A stretch of 64,000 nucleotides of DNA. Source: Streptomyces shenzhenensis (GTDB lineage Bacteria; Actinomycetota; Actinomycetes; Streptomycetales; Streptomycetaceae). Position numbers and translations under genes: made by a program. A model generated the notes under the pieces. The model had not been told where the DNA came from. It ran no database searches and was given only the letters and a program-made list of their open reading frames with translations. The stretch spans positions 1-64,000 of the forward strand of contig NZ_JAJONF010000037.1 of NCBI RefSeq assembly GCF_021462265.1. The letters run 5' to 3'. This document shows, one piece after another, positions 34,797 through 42,558 of this stretch (positions are counted from its first letter, which is position 1; every line of letters starts with the position of its first letter).

Positions 34797-35935
34797 CGGT
34801 GCTCCTTCCGACGCGCGGATATCAGGGCCGGCAAGGGGTCCTCGTGCGGGGCCGCGGCGGCGATCTCCAGCAGGTCCAGGGTGTTGCGCCGCACCCGGGT
34901 GCCGACCCAGTCGAAGACCCAGTTCTTGCGCTGGTCGCCGGGCAGCTCGAAGGGCACCACGCGGGCCAGTGCCAGGCCCGCCGCCGCGGCCCCGCCGACG
35001 TTGGCGACCACGTCCGGGACGAGCGTGGCGCCGGCGACGGCGAGCTTCAGCCGCGCCTCGGGGCTGACGGTGATGTTGCCGCCCTCGACCACGAGCCCGG
35101 CCCGCAGCCGGTGCACGTTGCCGGAGTTGACGGCGTCGTGGTTGGCGGCCAGCACCAGCACGTCGGCGTCGAGGTCCAGCCACGCCTCCGGCTCCTCGGA
35201 GACAGTGACGCCCTGCGGCAGCCGCGAGCGGTCGATCCGGCCGAAGCCGTCGGTGAGTTCCAGCAGGTCGTCGACCGGCAGCCGGTCCGCGCTGATGGTG
35301 CCCTGGATGTCGGCGACGCCGACGATCCGGTGCCCGCGGTGCTCCAGGAACCGTGCCACCGCCCGCCCGACACTGCCGAAGCCCTGGATCACCACCCGGC
35401 GCGCGCCGCCCGAGCCGTGCACCTGCTCCAGCGCGGTGACCGCGGCGACACCGACACCGTGGCCGGTGCAGTCCACCAGCGGCTCGTAGTACGTGCGCCA
35501 GTCGTACGGCATGTCGACGGCGCGGTTCTTGCGGCGCGGGTCGTAGCCCGCCTCCGCGAAGAAGACCTTGCGGTCGGCCGGCGTGACGCCCATGTCGCAG
35601 CCCAGGTGGATGCCGCCGTGCAGCAGCGGCGCGACCGTACGGCCGAAGGCGCGCAGGGTCTCCTCACGGTCGCCGCCGCGGGCGACGATGCCGGCCTTGG
35701 CGCCGCCGATCGGCAGGCCGACCAGGGTGAGCTTGTGCGTCATGCCGCGGGCCAGCGCGCGTACCTCCGCCTCGGTGACGTCGGGGGTCATCCGGGTGCC
35801 GCCCATGGCCAGCGAGTCGACCAGGGAGTCGACCACGACCCAGCCCTTCAGCGGGCCGCGGCCGCCGTTGAGGGAGACCGTGAAGGCGGGCTCGCCGCCG
35901 CCCTCGCGCGCCGCCCCGTCGTCCAGAACGCTCAT
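34793..35935 (-). CDS. Glu/Leu/Phe/Val dehydrogenase-family enzyme
   Basis: A 380-residue amino-acid dehydrogenase. The catalytic region is intact: GMTHKLTLVGLPIGGAKAG (two Lys) and the following GCDMGVTP (Asp). A Rossmann NAD loop (IQGFGSVGRAVARF) follows. It would reductively aminate a 2-oxo acid, or deaminate an amino acid, with free ammonia; in this operon it may make the amino acid loaded on LysW or add the second nitrogen. ATG 35935 follows GTGAGG. It overlaps the ligase gene by 4 bp. Confidence 0.9.
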   Translation of the reverse strand: MSVLDDGAAREGGGEPAFTVSLNGGRGPLKGWVVVDSLVDSLAMGGTRMTPDVTEAEVRALARGMTHKLTLVGLPIGGAKAGIVARGGDREETLRAFGRTVAPLLHGGIHLGCDMGVTPADRKVFFAEAGYDPRRKNRAVDMPYDWRTYYEPLVDCTGHGVGVAAVTALEQVHGSGGARRVVIQGFGSVGRAVARFLEHRGHRIVGVADIQGTISADRLPVDDLLELTDGFGRIDRSRLPQGVTVSEEPEAWLDLDADVLVLAANHDAVNSGNVHRLRAGLVVEGGNITVSPEARLKLAVAGATLVPDVVANVGGAAAAGLALARVVPFELPGDQRKNWVFDWVGTRVRRNTLDLLEIAAAAPHEDPLPALISARRKEHR

Positions 35936-36012
35936 TACGTGAACCTCACGATCGATCCGGTGGGAAAAGGAAGTCGGCCCGGCCACGGCTCCTCGCAGCG
36001 GCCGTCGGGCCT

Positions 36013-36576
36013 TCAGCGGTAGAGATCGGCGAATCCGCGCAGGATGTCCTTGCCGTCCTGGCGGAACTCGAGATGGGCCTGCGCCCCGTGGATGCGCCCG
36101 TCCCCGGACCGCAGGAACTCGACCGGGGCGAGCTCGGACCGCCCGATCGCGCGGAACCCGTCCGGGGCGGCCCGCAGGTACAGGGTGTGCCGCTCGAAGA
36201 CCGTGACGGTCGGCTTGACGTAGGAGAAGAGGGGCTCCTCCGTGTCGACCTGGACGTCGAACCCGCCGACCCGCTGCGGCCCCTCGACCAGTTCCGCACC
36301 GTTCGCCACGGCGATGATCTGCATGCCGCCGCAGATCCCGAACACCGGGACGTCGGCGGTCATGACCAGGTCGATCAGCGGCCGGTAGTGGTCGCTGTCG
36401 TAGGCGCGGACCTTGGTGCCGCTCAGCACGATCGCCTGATAGCGCCCGGCGATCGTGTGCGGCACCGAGGCGGCGTCGACGGCGTCGGTCTCTGATCCCA
36501 GCTCCTCGAAGCGCCTGCGCAGTTGCTTCAGCGACAGGGTTCCGTTGTTCACCACGAGAACCCGCGATATGGCCAC
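36013..36576 (-). CDS. Class I glutamine amidotransferase / gamma-glutamyl hydrolase-like protein
   Basis: A 187-residue stand-alone GATase-1 protein. The triad is intact: Cys in FGICGGMQ, and His and Glu in GAQAHLEF. No synthetase partner subunit is present, so it is more likely a hydrolase of gamma-glutamyl bonds (PuuD or gamma-glutamyl-hydrolase-like) or an ammonia source for a neighbour. It follows lysZ by 33 bp, GTG 36576 with GAGGAG. The operon lacks the LysK peptidase that normally frees the product from LysW, and the carrier ends in Gln; this enzyme is the best candidate for either releasing product or deamidating that Gln (inference). Confidence 0.85.
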   Translation of the reverse strand: MAISRVLVVNNGTLSLKQLRRRFEELGSETDAVDAASVPHTIAGRYQAIVLSGTKVRAYDSDHYRPLIDLVMTADVPVFGICGGMQIIAVANGAELVEGPQRVGGFDVQVDTEEPLFSYVKPTVTVFERHTLYLRAAPDGFRAIGRSELAPVEFLRSGDGRIHGAQAHLEFRQDGKDILRGFADLYR

Positions 36577-36609
36577 GAGTCGTCGCTCCTCTCGTCTCGT
36601 CCCGGGCGC

Positions 36610-37410
36610 TCAGGCCCGGGTGATGACCGTGCCGGTGCGGCCGGCCAGCAGTTCGGTGACCGGCGCGCTGCCGATGACGACCCGTTCGACACCGCCGTCC
36701 AGTGCCTCCCCGGCCGCCCGCAGCTTCTTGCGCATGCCGCCGGTCGCCCCGCGGTCGCGGAAGCCGGCCGCCGCCTCGGCGGTGATCGAGGACACGGGTT
36801 CGCCGTCGATCAGCAGGTGCGTGACGTCGGTGACGAGCACCAGGTCGCCGGCTCCGGCCGCCGCCGCGACGGCCGCGGCCGCCCGGTCGGCGTCGGTGTT
36901 GACCTCCTGTCCGGCGCCGTTGCGGGCCAGCGGGGTGACCAGGTGGCTGTGGCCGGGCCGCAGCTCGCCGAGCAGGCTCGCGTCGACCTTGGTGATCGGG
37001 CCGACGAGGTTCTCCAGCTCCACCAGCTCCTTGCCGCGCCACCACCAGCGCTCGCCCTCGCCCGCGCCGACCAGCCCGTCGCTGCCGATCAGCCGCTCGG
37101 CCGTCAGGCCCCGGGACTCCAGCCGGGTGACGACCTCCTTGCCGAGCTCCGCGCTGACGGTCCTGATGTCCTCGATGACCTCGGGCGTGGTCCACCGGCT
37201 CTGGTTGCCGTAGCGGTCCCGCAGGACCGCCGAGGGGTCGGTGTACCGGGCGCTGAGCCGCTTGAGCGGCTTCGACCAGCCGTGCACCAGGACCAGCGGG
37301 CGGACCCGGCCGTACCCGGCCAGGTCGTCCCACCAGTCCTCGGCGAGGGTGTCCAGGCAGCTGCCGCCGAGCTTGACCACCAAGGGCGTGACCCGGTTCG
37401 CGATGCTCAT
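36610..37410 (-). CDS. lysZ: LysZ-like carrier-bound amino-acid kinase (acetylglutamate kinase family)
   Basis: A 266-residue amino-acid kinase. The N-terminal VVKLGGSCL phosphate loop, a central GSDGLVGAGEG segment, VNTDADRAAAAVA and a C-terminal ATP site (TGGMRKKL) match LysZ/ArgB. In amino-group-carrier pathways LysZ phosphorylates the side-chain carboxylate of the amino acid hanging on LysW. ATG 37410 overlaps the lysY stop (ATGA). The order W-X-Y-Z is complete and uninterrupted, which makes a role in arginine synthesis unlikely. Confidence 0.9.
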   Translation of the reverse strand: MSIANRVTPLVVKLGGSCLDTLAEDWWDDLAGYGRVRPLVLVHGWSKPLKRLSARYTDPSAVLRDRYGNQSRWTTPEVIEDIRTVSAELGKEVVTRLESRGLTAERLIGSDGLVGAGEGERWWWRGKELVELENLVGPITKVDASLLGELRPGHSHLVTPLARNGAGQEVNTDADRAAAAVAAAAGAGDLVLVTDVTHLLIDGEPVSSITAEAAAGFRDRGATGGMRKKLRAAGEALDGGVERVVIGSAPVTELLAGRTGTVITRA

Positions 37411-38474
37411 GCCGGCATCACGGGCTGCATGGTCAGCCCCGTCTCCTCCGGCAGCGCGAACCGCTTGTTGAGGGCCTGCACGGCCTGCCCTGCCGCGCCC
37501 TTGACCATGTTGTCCAGCGCGGCCAGCACGACGATGCGCCCGCCGTCCGGGTCGTGCAGCACGGTCACGTCGCAGTAGTTGGAGCCGAGCACCGCCTGCG
37601 GGTCCGGCACCGGGATCAGCGTCTCGGTGTTGCGCCGCACCCGCACGAAGCGGTGACCCTTGTAGAAACGGAGATACGTCCGTTGCAGCGTGCGCGCGTC
37701 CACCTCGTCGTCGGTGAACACATAGGCGCTGGCGAGCAGTCCGCGCACATGCGAGACGCCGTACGCCGACATGGTCAGCGACTGCACGTGGCCCGGTTTG
37801 CCGCGCTCGAAGAAGTCGCCGACCTCGGCCGCGTGCCGGTGCCCCACCGGTGCGTACGGCGCGATGGCACCGTTGCGCAGCGGGTGCAGATCGGCGGTAC
37901 GCAGCTGGAGGCCGCCGCCGCTCGACCCGCTCTTGCCGTCCACGACCACCGTCTTCAGGTCCAGACCCAGTTCCAGGACCAGCGGGGCGAGCCCCAGGGT
38001 GATCGCGGTGGCGTAGCAGCCCGGCAGCGAGATCAGCGAGGCACCGGCCAGCTCCTCGCCGACCAGCTCGGGGACGCCGTAGACGAATCGATCCGCCAGG
38101 TCGGTCCGGCGCCGCACCTTCGGGTACCAGCGGTCGTGCAGCTCCGGGGTGCGGATGCGGAAGGCGCCGCTCAGGTCGAGCACACAGGGCACCCGGTCCG
38201 CGAGCCGCCCGGCCAGCTCGGCCGAGACCGGCGCGGGCGTCGCGAGGAACACCGCGTCGCACCGCTCGGCGAGTTCGGCGGGGTCCTCCCCGACCGGCTC
38301 GACCGTCAGCCCGCCGAAGTCGAGGCGCAGCCCCGGGTGCAGCTGCGAGGGCCGCTTGCCCGCACTGGACGAGCCGCCCAGGAAGGTCAGTTCCAGCTCC
38401 GGGTGCTGGACGATCAGCCGGATCAGCTCGCCGCCGGCCAGCCCGGAGGCGCCGACGACACCGACGCGGATCAT
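37407..38474 (-). CDS. lysY: LysY-like carrier-bound acyl-phosphate reductase (ArgC family)
   Basis: A 355-residue semialdehyde dehydrogenase of the ArgC/LysY family. It has VVGASGLAGGELIRL (NADP loop), the catalytic Cys in SLPGCYATA and the His in VGHRHAAEV. It would reduce the LysZ-made acyl phosphate to a LysW-bound semialdehyde. ATG 38474 overlaps the lysX stop (ATGA), and its own stop overlaps lysZ. Confidence 0.92.
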   Translation of the reverse strand: MIRVGVVGASGLAGGELIRLIVQHPELELTFLGGSSSAGKRPSQLHPGLRLDFGGLTVEPVGEDPAELAERCDAVFLATPAPVSAELAGRLADRVPCVLDLSGAFRIRTPELHDRWYPKVRRRTDLADRFVYGVPELVGEELAGASLISLPGCYATAITLGLAPLVLELGLDLKTVVVDGKSGSSGGGLQLRTADLHPLRNGAIAPYAPVGHRHAAEVGDFFERGKPGHVQSLTMSAYGVSHVRGLLASAYVFTDDEVDARTLQRTYLRFYKGHRFVRVRRNTETLIPVPDPQAVLGSNYCDVTVLHDPDGGRIVVLAALDNMVKGAAGQAVQALNKRFALPEETGLTMQPVMPA

Positions 38475-39319
38475 CCGAGGACCTCCCGCACATGACGGCC
38501 GACCGCCGACGTGACGTCCACGCCGGTCGCGGTGGCCACGCCCCGGAAGGCCGGCGCGTGGTTGACCTCGTTGACGACATAGCCGGACGTCGTCTCGAAC
38601 AGGTCGACGCCGTAGATTCCGCTGCCGAGGACGTCCACGACGCTGTCCACGATCTTCAGCAGCTCGGGCTGCTGGTCGACCGACTGCGTGCGGTTGCCGA
38701 GGGCCGCGTTGTTGCGCCAGTCGGCGCCGCCGCTGACGAACCGCGCGGCGGCCACCAGCTCGCGGCCCACGACCAGGCAGCGGACCGAACCGCCCTCGAC
38801 GAACGGTTCGAGCAGACAGGCCTGCTCGAAGGCGTGGCCGAGGTCCTCGACGTAGTCGTACACGGACTGCGCGGTGTCCGAGTGCCGCAGCAGCGTCACC
38901 CGCTTGCCCATGCCGCCGAAGACGGGCTTCAGCACCAGTGGCAGCGAGAACTGCTCCAGCGCCTTCTCGAAGTCGCGGCGGGAGAGCACCAGCCGGAAGT
39001 CGGGCACCGGCACCCCCGCCGAGCGCAGCAGCGTGCGCAGCGCCAGCTTGTTCTCGCACGCGTGGATCGCCGACGCCGAGTTCAGCGTGGGGATCCGGGA
39101 CGCCTCCGCGAGGCTCGCCAGCAGTCCGCCGCGGGTGTAGCTGCGGCTGCGGACGAGCACCGCGTCGTAGTCGCTGATCGAGTCGGCGTCCGGGTCCCCG
39201 AGGCACAGGGACTCGTCGTTGACCCACTCGATGTCCAGGTCGAATGCGCTCGCGGCCTGCATCAGCTGGCGTTCCTCCCAGCCGACGCGATCCGCGACGA
39301 TGGCTACCTTGCCGCCCAT
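38471..39319 (-). CDS. lysX: LysX-like ATP-grasp ligase (loads the carrier protein)
   Basis: A 282-residue RimK/LysX-family ATP-grasp ligase. KPVFGGMGKRVTLL is the ATP loop, and YVVNEVNHAPAFRG has the metal ligands with the Asn-containing motif seen in LysX. LysX joins the amino group of its substrate to the C-terminal residue of LysW by an isopeptide bond, with ATP. ATG 39319 follows GGAGGAG. It lies 31 bp after lysW. Its pocket must accept a carrier ending in Gln or a processed form of it. Confidence 0.92.
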   Translation of the reverse strand: MGGKVAIVADRVGWEERQLMQAASAFDLDIEWVNDESLCLGDPDADSISDYDAVLVRSRSYTRGGLLASLAEASRIPTLNSASAIHACENKLALRTLLRSAGVPVPDFRLVLSRRDFEKALEQFSLPLVLKPVFGGMGKRVTLLRHSDTAQSVYDYVEDLGHAFEQACLLEPFVEGGSVRCLVVGRELVAAARFVSGGADWRNNAALGNRTQSVDQQPELLKIVDSVVDVLGSGIYGVDLFETTSGYVVNEVNHAPAFRGVATATGVDVTSAVGRHVREVLG

Positions 39320-39350
39320 GACAGGTCACTCCTCCGTGCGCCCGGGGCGC

Positions 39351-39533
39351 TCACTGGCCCCAGTCGCGGAGCTGGACCTCGACCATCTGGAGGGAGAGCG
39401 CGCCGTCGTCGATGTCCTCGACCCGGAGCGTGAGCATGCACTCGGGACAGGCGAGGGTCTCGCCCTTGATCATCGGAGGGGTGGTCAGATCCGTCTCGCA
39501 CTCGGGGCAGGCACCGGTGAGGGTGGTGGACAT
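39351..39533 (-). CDS. lysW: LysW-like amino-group carrier protein with a C-terminal Gln
   Basis: A 60-residue acidic protein with the LysW zinc ribbon (CPEC near the start, CPEC in the middle). Its tail is LRDWGQ. Known LysW carriers end in EDWGE, and the side-chain carboxylate of the final Glu carries the substrate. Here the codon before the stop is CAG (39354-39356), so the mature protein would end in Gln unless processed. The otherwise conserved DWG and the position beside lysX make it clearly the carrier. ATG 39533. Confidence 0.93.
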   Translation of the reverse strand: MSTTLTGACPECETDLTTPPMIKGETLACPECMLTLRVEDIDDGALSLQMVEVQLRDWGQ

Positions 39534-39601
39534 GTGTGGTCTCCAGAACGGTTGGCCGGGCCCGTGCGGCCCGGATGCGGTTCGCGGTGCGCCGAGCGGA
39601 C

Positions 39602-40756
39602 TCACAGGGCCCGGAACTCGACGGCGGACTTGCGGACGTCGTCCGCGTTGAGCAGGGGGTTGCCACGCTCTTCCTGACGGGACGTCAGCCACGTCGTGAA
39701 GGCGTCGAGGTCGAGGTCGTCGGCCTCGCCGGCCAGCGCCCACTTGACCAGCGCCGGGGTGAGCCGGGAGCGCACGCGCAGCTCGCGCGCGTTGCCGACC
39801 AGCTCGGCGGGCAGGGTCTCGTAGGCCTCCGGGTGGCTGAGCTGGCCGGGCAGCTCGTACGCGAAGGCGTGCGGGGTGGTCGGGCCGGACTGGAAGGCCT
39901 CGCCCAGCCCCGCGCCGGCCAGTGCGACCCGGGACAGCTCGGTGAGGTGGCTGAGGTCGAAGCGGGTGTCACGGTGCACGACCCGCAGCGAGGTGAGCAG
40001 TTCGGCGAGCGGCGCGTTGCCGCCGCGCTCGCCGATCCCGCCGACGGTGGCGGAGATCCACCGGGCGCCGGCCCGCAGGGCGGCCAGCGAGTTGGCGACC
40101 GCCATGCCCAGCATGTTGTGCGAGTGGATCTCGATCTCGGAGCCGTCGACGGCGGTGAGATCGGCGATCTTCTCCTCCATCTGCCAGGGGGTGAGATACG
40201 CGACCGTCTCCGCGAGCCGGAACCGGTCGGCCCCGGCCTCGAAACCGGCGGTGACATACGGCACCAGCCGCTCCCGGGGCGTACGGGCGCCGTCCTCACC
40301 GCTGAAGGTGACGTGGAAGCCGCGGTCCTTGGCGGCCTGGATGGCCGCCTTGGCCACCGCGGTCAGCAACTTGGCGCTCGGCGTGCCCAGTTTGAGCCGG
40401 GCGTGCTGCTCGGACGTCGGGATCGAGAACATCACATGGGTCACCCCGAGCCGCAGCGCCTCGTCGAGCGCCTTGACGACCTGGTGCCGGTCCCGGACCA
40501 CGACCAGGGACATGCTGCGCTCGGGTCCGACGGACTCGTGGACGGCGAGGATCAGGTCCGCGTCCTTCGACGCGGGCCCGGAGATCATCCCGACCTCGAC
40601 CAGGTCCACGCCCGTCTTCACCAGCAGGTCGGAGATGACCGCGGCGTCCTTCGGGCCGAACTCCACGCCGGCCATGTGCGCGGAATCCCGGAGGGTCGCG
40701 TCGGAAATGTGGGGAAGCCCCTGAGGGAGGCCTCCGTCCTGCGTTGATACCGCCAT
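39602..40756 (-). CDS. Homocitrate-synthase-like DRE-TIM metallolyase
   Basis: A 384-residue HMGL/DRE-TIM protein. It has DATLRD at the start of the barrel (the usual DRE motif region), FSGEDGAR, the metal-binding HxH in IHSHNMLGMAVANS and GIGERGGNAPL. It would condense an acyl-CoA with a 2-oxo acid (homocitrate, isopropylmalate or citramalate synthase-like); no homoaconitase or homoisocitrate dehydrogenase follows, so the product is used differently from lysine biosynthesis. The C-terminal LeuA regulatory domain is absent. ATG 40756 follows AAAGGAG. It is the first gene of the long leftward operon. Confidence 0.88.
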   Translation of the reverse strand: MAVSTQDGGLPQGLPHISDATLRDSAHMAGVEFGPKDAAVISDLLVKTGVDLVEVGMISGPASKDADLILAVHESVGPERSMSLVVVRDRHQVVKALDEALRLGVTHVMFSIPTSEQHARLKLGTPSAKLLTAVAKAAIQAAKDRGFHVTFSGEDGARTPRERLVPYVTAGFEAGADRFRLAETVAYLTPWQMEEKIADLTAVDGSEIEIHSHNMLGMAVANSLAALRAGARWISATVGGIGERGGNAPLAELLTSLRVVHRDTRFDLSHLTELSRVALAGAGLGEAFQSGPTTPHAFAYELPGQLSHPEAYETLPAELVGNARELRVRSRLTPALVKWALAGEADDLDLDAFTTWLTSRQEERGNPLLNADDVRKSAVEFRAL

Positions 40757-41063
40757 CGCATTCACTCCTTTGGAATTCGCAGAGAAGCGGAAATCCGGTA
40801 AGTGGACGCAGCAGACGCCGAAATGCGAGTGCTGCGGTGGCTGTGCGAACAGCCTTCCGAAAGTGGGTATCCTGCGTCAAGGATCCGCGTGTCAGGGGTA
40901 TGTGAGATATCGTCAAGCGGACGTGAGGGCAGGAAAGCGGCTCGGAAAGCAGGTCAGAATCCGGCTAATTCGTCGCGGAATTACTGACGCGGCCGCCCGG
41001 ACCGGATTAGTTTCGATCCCCAGCGGCAGATACGGCAGATCTACGGCAGATTGGTGATCCGTC
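40757..41063. promoter_or_regulatory. Divergent promoter region of the carrier-protein operon
   Basis: A 307-bp non-coding region between the leftward operon and the rightward AMDase-family gene. It is clearly less GC-rich than its flanks. It has one AGGGG box (CAGGGGTA at 40892-40899) like those of the PKS half, but no second box at the usual spacing. No other operator or RNA element could be recognised. Confidence 0.5.
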
Positions 41064-41840
41064 ATGAGTCTTCCCGGGATACCCCGGCTCGGTGTCGTCG
41101 TCCCTCCGGAGAACCCGACGGCCGAGCCCGAGTTCAACCGCCTTGTCGGCGACCGGATGAACGTCTTCGCCGCCCGCTTCCCGGTGACCCCGGGCATGGG
41201 GCTCCGCGAGATGCTCGACACCTACAACGCCGTCCTGCCGAAGACGCTCGGTGACTTCGGCGGCATGCGCCTCGACGCCGCGGTCGTCGCCTGCAGCGCC
41301 TCGCACTATCTGCTCTCGCCCGAGGGCGACCGCCGGTTCTGCGCCGAACTCAGCGAGCGGGCCGGCCATCCGGTGCTGTCCTCGACGCGGGCGATTCTGG
41401 CGGCGTGCGCGGCACTGGGGCTCACCCGGCTCACCCTGGTCTCGCCCTACGAGCCCTGGCTGACCGAGACGTCCCGCGGTTACTGGGAGGAGGCCGGCCT
41501 GACGGTCGTCCGCACCGTGCTCGTCCCGGCGGGCGCCCCGGGAACGGCCGAGGAGCGCTTCAACCCCTACGAGGTGACCACCGAGTCCCTCCTGGAGCGC
41601 GTCCGCACCCAGGCGTTCGGGGACGACGACTCCGCGCTGCTGTTCACCGGCACGGGCATGTACACCCTGGCCGCGCTGGACGAACTCGCCCGCGAGACCG
41701 GCCGGGTGCTGCTGACCTCCAACCTGGCCTGCGCCTGGTGGGCCTCGCGCACCCTGGGCACGGCCGGCCCGCAGGAGGCGGGCCACCACCTGCTGCGACG
41801 GCTGGCCCGGCGGCCCGGCCCGGCGGTGAGCGCGGCATGA
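41064..41840 (+). CDS. Maleate isomerase / arylmalonate decarboxylase-family protein
   Basis: A 258-residue Asp/Glu-racemase-superfamily protein of the maleate cis-trans isomerase/AMDase branch. Both Cys positions used by maleate isomerases are occupied: Cys77 in VVACSASHYL and Cys223 in SNLACAWW. Such enzymes isomerise maleate, decarboxylate malonates or epimerise acids. ATG 41064 has only a weak ribosome site. Its stop overlaps the next start (ATGA). Its divergent position at the head of the carrier-protein operon suggests it supplies or reshapes a dicarboxylic acid for it. Confidence 0.85.
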   Translation: MSLPGIPRLGVVVPPENPTAEPEFNRLVGDRMNVFAARFPVTPGMGLREMLDTYNAVLPKTLGDFGGMRLDAAVVACSASHYLLSPEGDRRFCAELSERAGHPVLSSTRAILAACAALGLTRLTLVSPYEPWLTETSRGYWEEAGLTVVRTVLVPAGAPGTAEERFNPYEVTTESLLERVRTQAFGDDDSALLFTGTGMYTLAALDELARETGRVLLTSNLACAWWASRTLGTAGPQEAGHHLLRRLARRPGPAVSAA

Positions 41841-42313
41841 CCTGGGCCGCGTCCCGTCCCGCGCCGGCCCGGCACTCCCAGGGCGTGCCCGCCCGGCTCA
41901 CCGAGAGCGCGGTGGTCAGGCTCGCCGAGGACTGGTTCGCCGCCCTCGACCGGCGCGCACCGGTGGCCGACCTGCTGCCCCTGCTCGTCCGGCGTGGCCT
42001 CGTCCTGCACCTGCCCGAAGGCGTCTTCCGCGAGCGCGAGGGCTTCCGCAGGTGGTACGCCGCCGCGAGCCGCGGGCCGGCCGGCGGCGTCCACACCCTC
42101 GCCTCCGCCGACGTACGCCTCAACGACGGCCCCAGCGCGGAGATCCGGCTGGGCGTCGGCCGGCGCGGGAGGCGGCGGGCAGGCCTGGCACGACGCCGGG
42201 CGCCGGCCCATGACGTCCAGCAGATCTGGACCGTGGTGCGGGAGGAGGGTGCGGTGCGGATCCGGACGTGTTCGGTGACGGGGCTGTCGGCGAGGCCGCA
42301 GACGCCGGCTTGA
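41837..42313 (+). CDS. NTF2/SnoaL-like small protein
   Basis: A 158-residue protein with an N-terminal helix-rich NTF2-like pattern (VVRLAEDWFAALDRRAPVADLLPLL, then LHLPEGVFREREGFRRWY) and a central Arg-rich insert (RRGRRRAGLARRRAP). NTF2-like proteins include cyclases, isomerases, dehydratases and binding proteins. No clear catalytic pair can be named. It is translationally coupled to the AMDase-family gene and ends before a strong terminator. Confidence 0.7.
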   Translation: MTWAASRPAPARHSQGVPARLTESAVVRLAEDWFAALDRRAPVADLLPLLVRRGLVLHLPEGVFREREGFRRWYAAASRGPAGGVHTLASADVRLNDGPSAEIRLGVGRRGRRRAGLARRRAPAHDVQQIWTVVREEGAVRIRTCSVTGLSARPQTPA

Positions 42314-42423
42314 AGCGTGACGGGGGTGTGAGGGCCCCTGTCCCCGTGCTGCCCCTGCTTTCTGGAGTTCCGTTCTTCTGAGACCTGCCGCCCCGTCACC
42401 CCCCTCCCGGGGCGGCTTCCCAA

Positions 42424-42463
42424 GGCACGGCCGCGACGTCTGGGCGAACGTCGCGGCCGTGCC
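42424..42463. terminator. Stem-loop terminator between convergent genes
   Basis: A perfect 16-bp inverted repeat (42424-42439 with 42448-42463) with an 8-nt loop, followed by a short T run, between the NTF2-like gene and the leftward TetR gene. Confidence 0.8.
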
Positions 42464-42558
42464 GTTTCACTGTCGCCGGACGTGGGCGGCAAGCCGATGG
42501 GGGATGCGTACGGCCGGCTGGTGCGAGTCGGCCGGGTCCCGGAGACGGGGGCGGTGTC

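Noticed and set aside
36610..39319. lysX/lysY/lysZ genes read as a primary arginine operon
   Set aside because: The carrier LysW and LysX are present and argJ/argB-type companions are absent, so an amino-group-carrier pathway fits better.
39602..40756. Homocitrate synthase for ordinary lysine biosynthesis
   Set aside because: Streptomyces make lysine through diaminopimelate, and the rest of the aminoadipate genes are missing.
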